A stretch of 64,000 nt of DNA. Origin: Mycobacterium sp. E787 (GTDB lineage Bacteria; Actinomycetota; Actinomycetes; Mycobacteriales; Mycobacteriaceae). The translations under genes were made by a program, and so were the position numbers. This document shows positions 50,835 through 58,421 of this stretch, piece after piece; positions within the stretch are counted from its first letter, which is position 1; every line of letters starts with the position of its first letter. The notes under the pieces are model-generated. The model ran no database searches and was not told the origin of the DNA. It saw nothing but the letters and a program-made list of their open reading frames with translations. The stretch lies in the NCBI RefSeq assembly GCF_001668725.1, contig NZ_LZKL01000089.1, forward strand, positions 81,098-145,097. Direction: 5' to 3'.

Positions 50835-52982
50835 TCAACCCGCCACCGGGCTGGGCACCTTCGGATTGTCGCGGACGCCAAGGTTGGTGGCAGCGGTGAT
50901 GATGGCCCGCTCGATCTGGCGAAGCGCGTGCACCGCGGTGAGGAACCGCCGGGTGTCGGGCCGTAGTACGCCGTCGGCGTCCTGTTGCCGGGCCAGCGTC
51001 TCGGCGGTGTCGAGGTCGTCGGTCACCGACACGATCGCCGGAGCGCTGGCACCGCCGATGGCGCCCAGCAGCGCGTCGATGTTTCGCTGCGTCTGCGCCG
51101 CGGCCGACATGAAGGCATCGGCCAGCCCATGCGAGGAACCGGCGGGGTCCTGGTACTGCTCGGCGCTGCGCGCCAGGCTTCGCCCGTAGCGGTCGCACGC
51201 GGCGAAGATCCGCAGGCCGCTGCGGATGCTTCGCCGCCCGGCCAGGCCGGCCACCCCGGCCAGCAGCGGCTTGGCGCTGGTCCGGAATTGCTGCAGCGCC
51301 CGGTCGAGTCGGCGGGCCTGTTCGGTCGGGCTCGCGGTCTCGTCCTCACCGAACATGGTCGCCGTGGAGATCTCGATCAGCGCGGACAGCGCCGTCAGGA
51401 ACGCGCGGGTGTCGTTCCGGATGGTGGTCCGGGTGTTCGTGGGCAGCACCAGGATTGCCACCGCGACACCGATGACGGCCCCGATCGCGGTTTCTTCGAT
51501 CCGCAGCATCAGCACGCCGAACGAGAATTGGCCCAGCAGGCCATACATCAGCGCCAGCATCGTGGTGATCCAGAAGGTCATCAGGCTGTAGGTGACGGTC
51601 ATGAAATAGAAGGCGCAGAACAGGCACACGAAGATCGCCACCAGCGAGCCCGTCGTGTCCCCGGCGAACAGGGTGGCGACCAACACGCCACAGGGCACCC
51701 CCAGGACGGTGCCGAGCAGCCGCTGCCAGCCCTTGGTCAGGGTTTCGCCCCACGAGTTGGTGCCCGCGAAGATCACGAACGCCGCGATCACCGCCCAGTA
51801 CCAGCGGGCCGGCGACACCAGCTCGCCGGTGACGATGGCCAGCGATGCGGCGATGCTCACCTGGATGGCTTGCCGGGTCGTCGGCCGCAGACCGCCGTCC
51901 TGCGCCGAGCCGGTGTCCCCCTCCTCGCCGTCGGGCGGCGCGGCCGCGTTGCTCCGCGGGGCGGCGGCTTTCCCCGCGGCGGCGTCCTCGACGATCGCGT
52001 GGACCTCCGCTGTCGCCGTCGCGGCGTTGACGATCGCCAGCGCGAGGCGGCGAACCGCGGCTTCCCCGGCGTCGTCCGCCGCCGTGTGCTGGTCGAGGAT
52101 CCCCTGGGCGCGGGCCGCGACCCGGGCGAGGTCGCCGGCCCGGGGCGCGCGGATCGCGCGCGCGAGCTGGGTGAGCGCCGCGACCAGTTCGGCGCGCGCG
52201 GCTGCAGGCAAGTCGGCGGACAGCGCGGCCGCCCGCCGGCCCGCGGTGCCGACCCATTCGATGGCCAGCTCGGCGTCGAACAGCCAGGGAGCCAGCTGTT
52301 CGCTGCTGACCCCGGGCCACAGCATGGCGGGGTCGGCCTTGTCTTCGATCTGATCCTGCATCATCAGGGCGGTCTCGTTGAGCCGGATGGTGCGCGCGCG
52401 CATGCGGCGGCGGCGCCGTTCGTCGAGGCGGCCGGTAGCCACCGCCTCGGCGGTGGTGTCGACCACGATGGCCATCCGGGCCCGCAACGCCCGAACGGTG
52501 GCGCGTAGCACGCGCTCCGGCCGGTCGGGCAACACGTAGGTGCTCATGACGAACGTGCACAGCGTTCCGACCACCACCGCCCCGATCAACCAGGGCAACT
52601 CCGAAATCCTCGCTCGCAGATACAAAGTGAAGAAGTAAGACATGAACGCGACCATGCCCAGCGCCCTGCCGCGCGCACCGAAGCGCCGGATGTACACCGC
52701 GGTGAAGACGATGGCGACGAAGGCGACGTCGCTGGCGACGGTGTAGGGAGCGAGCAGCGCGGCCGCGGTGATGGACAGCGCGGCGGGCACCGGCAGCAGC
52801 GCCATCGTGATCCGTTGCCTGCGCAGGTCCGGCTCGTTGACGGATCGCGACGCGACCATCGTGACGACGACGCCGAGCAGGGCGACCGTCAGGGGCTGTC
52901 CGGCCGCTCTCGTCACCGCGTACATGATCAGCAGCGAGCAACCCAGTGCGGCCGTCGTCCGCGTCGCCATCCGGAGCCGCAA
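50835..52982 (-). CDS. FUSC-family membrane transporter
   Basis: This 715-residue protein has two sets of about five to six membrane helices (YAVTRAAGQPLTVALLGVVVTMVAS; ARWYWAVIAAFVIFAGTNSW) with helical cytoplasmic domains, as in FUSC/aromatic-acid exporters. The marked TTG start at 52982 is uncertain: the reading frame continues upstream to 53039 as family-like sequence (ARNWWIGSDPGLLRLRM) but without an ATG, GTG or TTG, so the real start may be unusual. The substrate is unknown. Confidence 0.8.
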   Translation of the reverse strand: MRLRMATRTTAALGCSLLIMYAVTRAAGQPLTVALLGVVVTMVASRSVNEPDLRRQRITMALLPVPAALSITAAALLAPYTVASDVAFVAIVFTAVYIRRFGARGRALGMVAFMSYFFTLYLRARISELPWLIGAVVVGTLCTFVMSTYVLPDRPERVLRATVRALRARMAIVVDTTAEAVATGRLDERRRRRMRARTIRLNETALMMQDQIEDKADPAMLWPGVSSEQLAPWLFDAELAIEWVGTAGRRAAALSADLPAAARAELVAALTQLARAIRAPRAGDLARVAARAQGILDQHTAADDAGEAAVRRLALAIVNAATATAEVHAIVEDAAAGKAAAPRSNAAAPPDGEEGDTGSAQDGGLRPTTRQAIQVSIAASLAIVTGELVSPARWYWAVIAAFVIFAGTNSWGETLTKGWQRLLGTVLGVPCGVLVATLFAGDTTGSLVAIFVCLFCAFYFMTVTYSLMTFWITTMLALMYGLLGQFSFGVLMLRIEETAIGAVIGVAVAILVLPTNTRTTIRNDTRAFLTALSALIEISTATMFGEDETASPTEQARRLDRALQQFRTSAKPLLAGVAGLAGRRSIRSGLRIFAACDRYGRSLARSAEQYQDPAGSSHGLADAFMSAAAQTQRNIDALLGAIGGASAPAIVSVTDDLDTAETLARQQDADGVLRPDTRRFLTAVHALRQIERAIITAATNLGVRDNPKVPSPVAG

Positions 52983-53112
52983 CAGGCCGGGATCCGACCC
53001 GATCCACCAGTTTCGGGCTTTCTCGTAGAGAACGGTGATCTCCCATCTCGTCTGCGGGACACCCCATGGTTACCCGAACCGCGCCGCGCCGGCCAAGCTA
53101 GTGTTCGACCTC

Positions 53113-54195
53113 GTGACAGCGCCGACGCGGGCAAAGCTGGCCGACGGCCGCGACCTCCTGTTCTTCGCGCTGCCGGGCCACCGCCCGGCGCCCGTTGCCG
53201 ACCGCAGGCCGCTGCCGGCTCGTGACCCCGACCAGTCGCAGCTGCGGTTCGACCGGTCGACGGGGCAGTGGGTGATCATCGCGGCGCTGCGCCAGGACCG
53301 CACGTACAAGCCGCCGGCCGACCAGTGCCCGCTGTGCCCGGGGCCGACCGGCCTCACCAGCGAGGTGCCGGCCCCCGACTACGACGTCGTCGTCTTCGAG
53401 AACCGGTTCCCCAGCCTATCGGGCGGCGGCGGGCCGGCCGCCCCGCCGGCCGAGGCCGGCTTCGTGTCGGCCCCGGGAAACGGCCGGTGCGAGGTGATCT
53501 GCTTTTCCAGCGACCACACCGGGTCATTCGCGCAGTTGCCGCCGGCGCACGCCCGGCTGGTCATCGATGCGTGGCGGCACCGCACCGCCGAACTGATGGC
53601 CGAGCCCGGCATCGAGCAGGTGTTCTGCTTCGAAAACCGCGGCGAGGAGATCGGGGTGACCCTGACCCACCCACATGGCCAGATCTACGGCTATCCCTTC
53701 CTGCCGCCGCGCACCGCGGCCATGCTCTCGCAGGCCCGCGAACATCGAATTCGTAACGGCGGCAATCTCTTTGCGGATCTGCTGGCGCACGAGGTCGCCG
53801 ACGGCGGTCGCATCGTCACCCGCACCGCGCGGTTCACCGCGTTCGTGCCGTTCGCCGCGCGCTGGCCGGTCGAGGTGCACATCTACCCGAACCGGTTCGT
53901 GCGCAACCTGGTTGGGCTCGACGACCGCGAGCTGGCCGGGTTGGCGCAGATCTATCTCGACGTGCTGGGGCGATTCGACCGGATGTATTCGGCCCCGTTG
54001 CCGTATATTTCGGCGCTGCACCAGTTCGCCGACAACGAAGACCAGGCCGACGGCTACTTCCATATCGAGTTGATGTCCATCCGGCGCAGCGCGACCAAGC
54101 TCAAGTACCTGGCGGCCTCCGAGTCGGCGATGGACGCGTTCATCAGCGACGTCACGCCGGAAGCGGTGGCGGCGCGGTTGCGGGAACTCCGATGA
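53113..54195 (+). CDS. galT: Galactose-1-phosphate uridylyltransferase GalT
   Basis: This 360-residue Leloir enzyme exchanges UDP between glucose and galactose-1-phosphate. The N-terminal Zn-site cysteines are in DQCPLCPG, and the catalytic HPH is in VTLTHPHGQIYGYP. The end RRSATKLKYLAASES is typical. GTG at 53113 gives a family start. In H37Rv galT is split into galTa and galTb (Rv0618/Rv0619); here it is intact. It overlaps galK (ATGA). Confidence 0.93.
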   Translation: MTAPTRAKLADGRDLLFFALPGHRPAPVADRRPLPARDPDQSQLRFDRSTGQWVIIAALRQDRTYKPPADQCPLCPGPTGLTSEVPAPDYDVVVFENRFPSLSGGGGPAAPPAEAGFVSAPGNGRCEVICFSSDHTGSFAQLPPAHARLVIDAWRHRTAELMAEPGIEQVFCFENRGEEIGVTLTHPHGQIYGYPFLPPRTAAMLSQAREHRIRNGGNLFADLLAHEVADGGRIVTRTARFTAFVPFAARWPVEVHIYPNRFVRNLVGLDDRELAGLAQIYLDVLGRFDRMYSAPLPYISALHQFADNEDQADGYFHIELMSIRRSATKLKYLAASESAMDAFISDVTPEAVAARLRELR

Positions 54196-55283
54196 CGGTG
54201 CGGTACGCCGCCCCCGGGCGGGTCAACCTGATCGGCGAGCACACCGACTACAACCTCGGGTTCGCGCTGCCGATCGCGCTGCCGCAGCGCACCGTGGTGA
54301 CCTTCACCCCCGACGGCGGTGACACCATCACCGTGGGCAGCCAGCGCGCCGACGGCGCGGTGCGGTTTCCGCTGGGCACCGCTCCCGGCCAGGTGGCCGA
54401 CTGGGCCGCCTACGTGGCCGGGGTGGTGTGGGCGATGCGTCAGGCGGGCCACCCGGTGCCCGGCGGCGCGATGTCGATCACCAGCGACCTGGAGATGGGG
54501 TCCGGGCTGTCGTCCTCGGCGGCGCTCGAGTGCGCGGTGCTCGGGGCGATCGCATCCGCGGCCGGCATCCAGATCGACCGCGTCGAGCAGGCCCGGCTGG
54601 CCCAGCGCGCCGAGAACGAGTATGTCGGCGCGCCAACGGGTTTGCTCGACCAGCTGGCGTCGCTGTTCGGCGAGCCGTCGAAGGCGCTGCTGATCGACTT
54701 TCGCGATCTCACCGTCGCGCCGGTGGCCTTCGATCCCGACGCGCGCGGTGTCGTGCTGCTGCTGATCGACTCGCGGTCTCGTCACCGCCACGCCGGCGGC
54801 GAGTACGCGGCCCGGCGCGCGTCGTGCGAGCGCGCCGCCGCGAACTTGCGGGCGGCGTCGTTGCGTGAGGTCTGGGACCGCGGGCGGGCCGAGTTGGACG
54901 CGATCCACAACCCGATCGATGCTCGCCGCGCGCGCCACGTTCTCAACGAGAACGGCAGGGTGCTGGACTTCGTTGCGGCGGTGGGTGATTCGGACTTCGT
55001 TGAGGCCGGCCGCATCTTCACCGCCTCACACGTCTCCATGCGCGACGACTTCGGCATCACCACCGAGCATATCGATCTGATCGCCGACACCGCGGTGCGC
55101 GCGGGAGCCTTCGGGGCCCGGATGACCGGCGGCGGATTCGGCGGCTGCGTCATCGCGCTGGTGCCGGAAACCCGGGCGGACGCCGTCGCGCAGACCCTGC
55201 GACGGACGCTGCCCAGCGCGGGCCATCCGCGGCCGGTCATCACCCGCACCCGCGCGGCCGCGGGGGCGGGTCCCGCCGGGTGA
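54192..55283 (+). CDS. galK: Galactokinase GalK
   Basis: This 363-residue GHMP kinase phosphorylates galactose at C1. The signature GRVNLIGEHTDYN begins at residue 9, the ATP loop is MGSGLSSSAALECA and motif 3 is ARMTGGGFGGCVIAL. It overlaps galT and the next gene by 4 nt each, so galactose use is coupled. In H37Rv galK is Rv0620, at another place in the backbone. Confidence 0.95.
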   Translation: MTVRYAAPGRVNLIGEHTDYNLGFALPIALPQRTVVTFTPDGGDTITVGSQRADGAVRFPLGTAPGQVADWAAYVAGVVWAMRQAGHPVPGGAMSITSDLEMGSGLSSSAALECAVLGAIASAAGIQIDRVEQARLAQRAENEYVGAPTGLLDQLASLFGEPSKALLIDFRDLTVAPVAFDPDARGVVLLLIDSRSRHRHAGGEYAARRASCERAAANLRAASLREVWDRGRAELDAIHNPIDARRARHVLNENGRVLDFVAAVGDSDFVEAGRIFTASHVSMRDDFGITTEHIDLIADTAVRAGAFGARMTGGGFGGCVIALVPETRADAVAQTLRRTLPSAGHPRPVITRTRAAAGAGPAG

Positions 55284-56035
55284 CCGAGCCCGCCGGCTAC
55301 GTCGAGGTCCGCGCCTACGCCGAGCTGAACGACTTCCTGCCGGCCGGATCGCGGGGGACGACGGTGCGTCGTCCGTTCCGAAGCCATCAGACCGTCAAGG
55401 ACGTGCTGGAGGCGATGGGCATCCCGCACACCGAGATCGACCTGATCCTGGTGAACGGGTCGTCGCAGGGGTTCGGCTACCGCCCGAGGGCCGGTGACCG
55501 GATCGTCGCCTACCCCGTGTTCGAGGCCCTGGACGTCGCGTCGACCACCAGGCTGCGCCCGGTGCCGCTGCGCGATCCGCGGTTCGTTGTCGACGTGAAC
55601 CTCGGCCGGCTGGCCTGGCTGCTCCGGCTGTTCGGTTTCGACGTGTGGTGGTCGAGCGGCGCCGACGACACGACGCTGGCCGAGGTCAGCCGGGGCGAGC
55701 AGCGCATCCTGCTGACCCGCGACCGGGGCCTGCTGAAGCGTCGCGCCATCACCCACGGCCTGTTCATCCACTCCCAGGATCCCGAGGAGCAGGCGGTCGA
55801 GGTGATCAGGCGACTGGATCTGGAGCAACGGCTGGCGCCGTTCACCCGGTGCCTGCGATGCAACGCACCGTTGGCGGCGGTGCCCAAGGCCGAGGTGATC
55901 GACCAGCTCGAGCCGCTGACCCGGCAGATCTACGACGAGTTCAGCCGCTGCACGGGATGTGGGCGGATCTATTGGGCCGGATCGCACCACGCCAGGCTGG
56001 TCGCTCTGGTCGACAGGCTTCGGCGGCAACTCTGA
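55280..56035 (+). CDS. Mut7-C RNase domain protein with ubiquitin-like N-terminus
   Basis: This 251-residue protein matches Rv0579 by size and place. The N-terminal part (VEVRAYAELNDFL, FRSHQTVKDVLEAMGI, PRAGDRIVAYPVFE) is a ubiquitin-like fold. The middle (FVVDVNLGRLAWLLRLFGFDV, RILLTRDRGLLKRR) is the PIN-like Mut7-C nuclease. The end has a zinc ribbon with CLRCNAPL and CTGCGRIYW. It probably cleaves RNA. It overlaps the galK stop (GTGA). Confidence 0.88.
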   Translation: MTEPAGYVEVRAYAELNDFLPAGSRGTTVRRPFRSHQTVKDVLEAMGIPHTEIDLILVNGSSQGFGYRPRAGDRIVAYPVFEALDVASTTRLRPVPLRDPRFVVDVNLGRLAWLLRLFGFDVWWSSGADDTTLAEVSRGEQRILLTRDRGLLKRRAITHGLFIHSQDPEEQAVEVIRRLDLEQRLAPFTRCLRCNAPLAAVPKAEVIDQLEPLTRQIYDEFSRCTGCGRIYWAGSHHARLVALVDRLRRQL

Positions 56036-56063
56036 TTTCCGGCGTTAACCGTAACGCCGGAAA
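56036..56063. terminator. Perfect 12-4-12 palindrome after the Mut7-C gene
   Basis: TTTCCGGCGTTA and TAACGCCGGAAA face each other around ACCG. It starts at the base after the stop codon. It could terminate the gal operon, or be an operator for the small zinc-finger gene 19 nt downstream, whose leader also repeats GTAACG. Confidence 0.6.
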
Positions 56064-56082
56064 TAGCTGTAACGTAACGGTT

Positions 56083-56370
56083 ATGGCCCTGAGCACCTGC
56101 TCGATGTGCGGCGCCGGATTCTCCGCCCGGTCCGACGCGGTCTACTGCTCCTCGGCATGCCGGCAGAAGGCCCATCGCGTCCGGACGGCCCGCCGGCTGG
56201 CGACGGCCCGGTCCGGCCCGGCCGACTCGCTGCGGTCCTCCGTCGCCGGAACGATCCAGCGCGCACGGGAGCAGGTCGATCGATCCCGCGAACTGTGTCG
56301 CATCTCCGAACGTCACCTGCGGGAGAGCGAAGCCATCGTGCGGAAGCGCGCGGCGTGGCCTGGGAATTAG
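56083..56370 (+). CDS. Small zinc-finger-like protein
   Basis: This 95-residue protein starts with a four-Cys knuckle (CSMCGAGFSARSDAVYCSSACRQKAHR), like MYM/DUF2256-type zinc fingers, and continues as a charged helix (TIQRAREQVDRSRELCRISERH). It may bind nucleic acid. Its end overlaps the broken PAS-ANTAR gene by 16 nt. Confidence 0.72.
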   Translation: MALSTCSMCGAGFSARSDAVYCSSACRQKAHRVRTARRLATARSGPADSLRSSVAGTIQRAREQVDRSRELCRISERHLRESEAIVRKRAAWPGN

Positions 56371-56773
56371 ACGGCCAAGCGGCGGCCGTCGAGCAGGCGC
56401 TGGCCGGCGGTACGCCGCAGCGTACGGGTTGGTTCCGCTTCTATTTCGAGGACCAGCGCTGGGAATGGTCCGAGCAGGTGCAACGCATGCACGGCTACCA
56501 GCCTGGGACGGTGACACGAAAGTCGCCGCAATCTTTGAGCGCCGCGGGGTGATCGACCAGGCCAAGGGCATGTTGATGCTGGTCTACGGCATCGACGAGG
56601 ACGCCGCTTTCGATGTGCTCAAAATCCTCTCGCAGGTGCGCAATCTGAAGCTGTCGCCGCTCGCCCAGCAGGTCACCACGGACTTCGCCGCGTTGGGCAA
56701 GGAGGCCATCGCCTCGCGTTCGCGGTTCGACCAGAGCCTGCTCACCGTGCACCTGTGCTTCTCGGCGCGTTAG
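56355..56773 (+). pseudogene. Broken PAS-ANTAR regulator
   Basis: The GTG-started frame encodes the N-terminal PAS part (TGWFRFYFEDQRWEWSEQ, VQRMHGYQPGTVT) and then stops at 56550. The other frame resumes with ANTAR sequence (FERRGVIDQAKGMLMLVYGI, DEDAAFDVLKILSQVRN). The junction near 56515-56530 has lost the rest of the PAS core and linker, about 100 residues by family length, and the frame shifts. ANTAR proteins bind RNA and antiterminate transcription; this copy should be dead unless a frameshift rescues it. Confidence 0.72.
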
Positions 56774-57255
56774 CCTGCCGGCGTCAAATGCACGGCCGCC
56801 AGGTGCATCCGGTCGACGGCCTCGGCGAACTGCTCACGGGTCGGTATGTGGGGGTCGCGGAATTTCAATCCGATCATGCGCTGTGCGCGCTGCAGCCCAT
56901 ACGACTCGGCGCAGCGGTGGTACAGGTCGGAGACGATTTCGCGGTCGCGGATGAGCTCGCCGCGCATGGCCGTGGTCTTGCCGTCGTAGACGACCTGCGC
57001 GGGCGCGCCGTTGCGAAAGTTCTGCTTCCACGGGGCGCCGGTCAGCGCGTAGAGGTCGTGGTCGATCACGTGCGCGCTCAACGGGATTGTGTACTGCCGC
57101 CCCGTCTTTCGGCCGGTGAAGCTCAACACCATCAGCTGCCTGCGTGCCGGCCCCGCAAGCGGGGTGCGTAACAGGAAACCCAGGATTGGGTTGACGAGGC
57201 GCAGCAGCGCCGACGGTGGGTGGCCGACTTCTATCGCATGCGACTGCTCTGCCAT
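56770..57255 (-). CDS. Deazaflavin (F420)-dependent nitroreductase-family protein
   Basis: This 161-residue protein has the Ddn split-barrel pattern: LMVLSFTGRKTGRQYTIPLS, DLYALTGAPWKQNFRNGAPAQV and a helical end. Ddn-type enzymes use F420H2. No signal peptide is seen. It converges on the broken ANTAR gene with a 4-nt overlap. The substrate is unknown. Confidence 0.85.
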   Translation of the reverse strand: MAEQSHAIEVGHPPSALLRLVNPILGFLLRTPLAGPARRQLMVLSFTGRKTGRQYTIPLSAHVIDHDLYALTGAPWKQNFRNGAPAQVVYDGKTTAMRGELIRDREIVSDLYHRCAESYGLQRAQRMIGLKFRDPHIPTREQFAEAVDRMHLAAVHLTPAG

Positions 57256-57355
57256 GCCAATACCGTAAGGCCGGCGGGGCGCCGCGGCGCAGGGATTCGC
57301 GGCGGCGGCGCGCCGCGGGGCGAGTTCGCCTCCGCGGCGCGATCCGCCTCGGTGG

Positions 57356-58039
57356 TCAGGGGGTGATGGTCGTCTGGTCGTCGATGATGTTGGTGGCGTC
57401 CATCAACGGACCCTGGTCGCTCTGCAGCGAGTCGGCATTGAGCTGGAGCACGTACACCGCACCCTGGCTGGGAATCACCACCGTCTTCTGCGCGACGGCG
57501 CGCGTCTTGCCGTCCCTCTGGTACGTGCCGCCCAGCTGCCACGCCTGGAATCCGCCGAGCGTGGAGGCTTGGCCGTTGCCGGTGCCCTGGTAGCCGGGCA
57601 GACCGAGCAGCTCGTTGGGCGCGTACTGGATGATCTTCGCCGGGTCCACGTCGCCGGTGAGTTTCGAGAAGAGCGCCGAGATGGTCGGCGGATCGGCAGG
57701 ATTCGCCGGCTGTGACAACACGATGCCGCCGTAGGACGTGCCGGCATTCTGGTTGATCTGCCAGCCGGCGGGCACCGGCAGGTCGACGTTCGGGCCGGGA
57801 TCGCCGTGGTGAATCGGGGTTTCGGTGATGTGGTTGTCACGGACATAGTCGGCGATTGTCGGACCGCCCTGCGCGTTGGGTGTCGCGGAGCTTGCCGATG
57901 TCTTGGAACTCGAAGTCGAGGTGGATGTCGATGTCGATGTCGATGTCGATGTCGACGGGGATGACTTGTTGCTAGAGCCGCACGCCACGAGCGCCACACT
58001 CAGCGCCACGGTAATGGTTGCTGCGGTCAACTGTTTCAT
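57356..58039 (-). CDS. lpqN: LpqN/LpqT-family lipoprotein
   Basis: This 227-residue lipoprotein has a signal with lipobox VALVAC (residue 20), a Ser/Thr linker made of repeated ST pairs (residues 29-43) and a conserved LpqN domain (TIADYVRDNHITETPIHHGDPG, VPAGWQINQNAGTSYGGIVL, TKTVVIPSQGAVYVLQLN). In H37Rv LpqN (Rv0583c) binds host CBL and may touch MmpL3; the exact role is open. Place and strand match Rv0583c. Confidence 0.92.
   Translation of the reverse strand: MKQLTAATITVALSVALVACGSSNKSSPSTSTSTSTSTSTSTSSSKTSASSATPNAQGGPTIADYVRDNHITETPIHHGDPGPNVDLPVPAGWQINQNAGTSYGGIVLSQPANPADPPTISALFSKLTGDVDPAKIIQYAPNELLGLPGYQGTGNGQASTLGGFQAWQLGGTYQRDGKTRAVAQKTVVIPSQGAVYVLQLNADSLQSDQGPLMDATNIIDDQTTITP
57924..57953. 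repeat. Five tandem GATGTC units inside lpqN
   Basis: Five exact GATGTC hexamers encode the ST linker of the lipoprotein on the minus strand. Copy-number change would lengthen or shorten the linker without a frameshift. Confidence 0.9.
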
Positions 58040-58151
58040 CGATCAATCTCCCGAAGATTGGGCCGGTACCAGCGCCAGCCACGCGGAATGAGACTAGCCG
58101 ACATCTGGGCGAAAGTTGCCAGTGGTTTTCGCGGATTTGCTGTCCGCGCCT

Positions 58152-58271
58152 GAAGGCGACGGTCCTCCGGTCGTCGACGACCTTCACGGCGTCTTCCAGC
58201 GGCTCGGAGCCGCAACCCGCCGGCGCCACGCCGAGGGCGCCGGTAATCGCCGCTGCGGTCGAGTGTTTCAG
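58152..58271 (-). pseudogene. Decayed partial copy of lpqN
   Basis: The minus strand reads LKHSTAAAITGALGVAPAGC and then GSEPLEDAVKVVDDRRTVAF. The first part resembles the lpqN signal and lipobox with a CTG in place of ATG; the second resembles the lpqN C-terminus (PLMDATNIIDDQTTI). The middle is missing. The flank 58272-58350 also resembles the lpqN leader 58040-58120, so a duplicated gene has collapsed. This fills the 382-nt gap between lpqN and the mannosidase. Confidence 0.7.
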
Positions 58272-58421
58272 CGCTGAACCCTCCCCGAAGATCGGGCCGC
58301 TACCAGGGTCGGCCACACCGGAACGAGACCTAGCGAAGTCCGCGCCAACGTTGCCGGTCGAGCTCGGGAAATACCCGCCGAAATGCCACGCGAACGCGGG
58401 TTCATGCAGTAAGAGACTGCT

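Noticed and set aside
56346..56552. Treating the PAS part alone as a functional small gene
   Set aside because: It ends in a frame-shifted tail and the matching ANTAR part follows in another frame, so a broken gene is the simpler reading.
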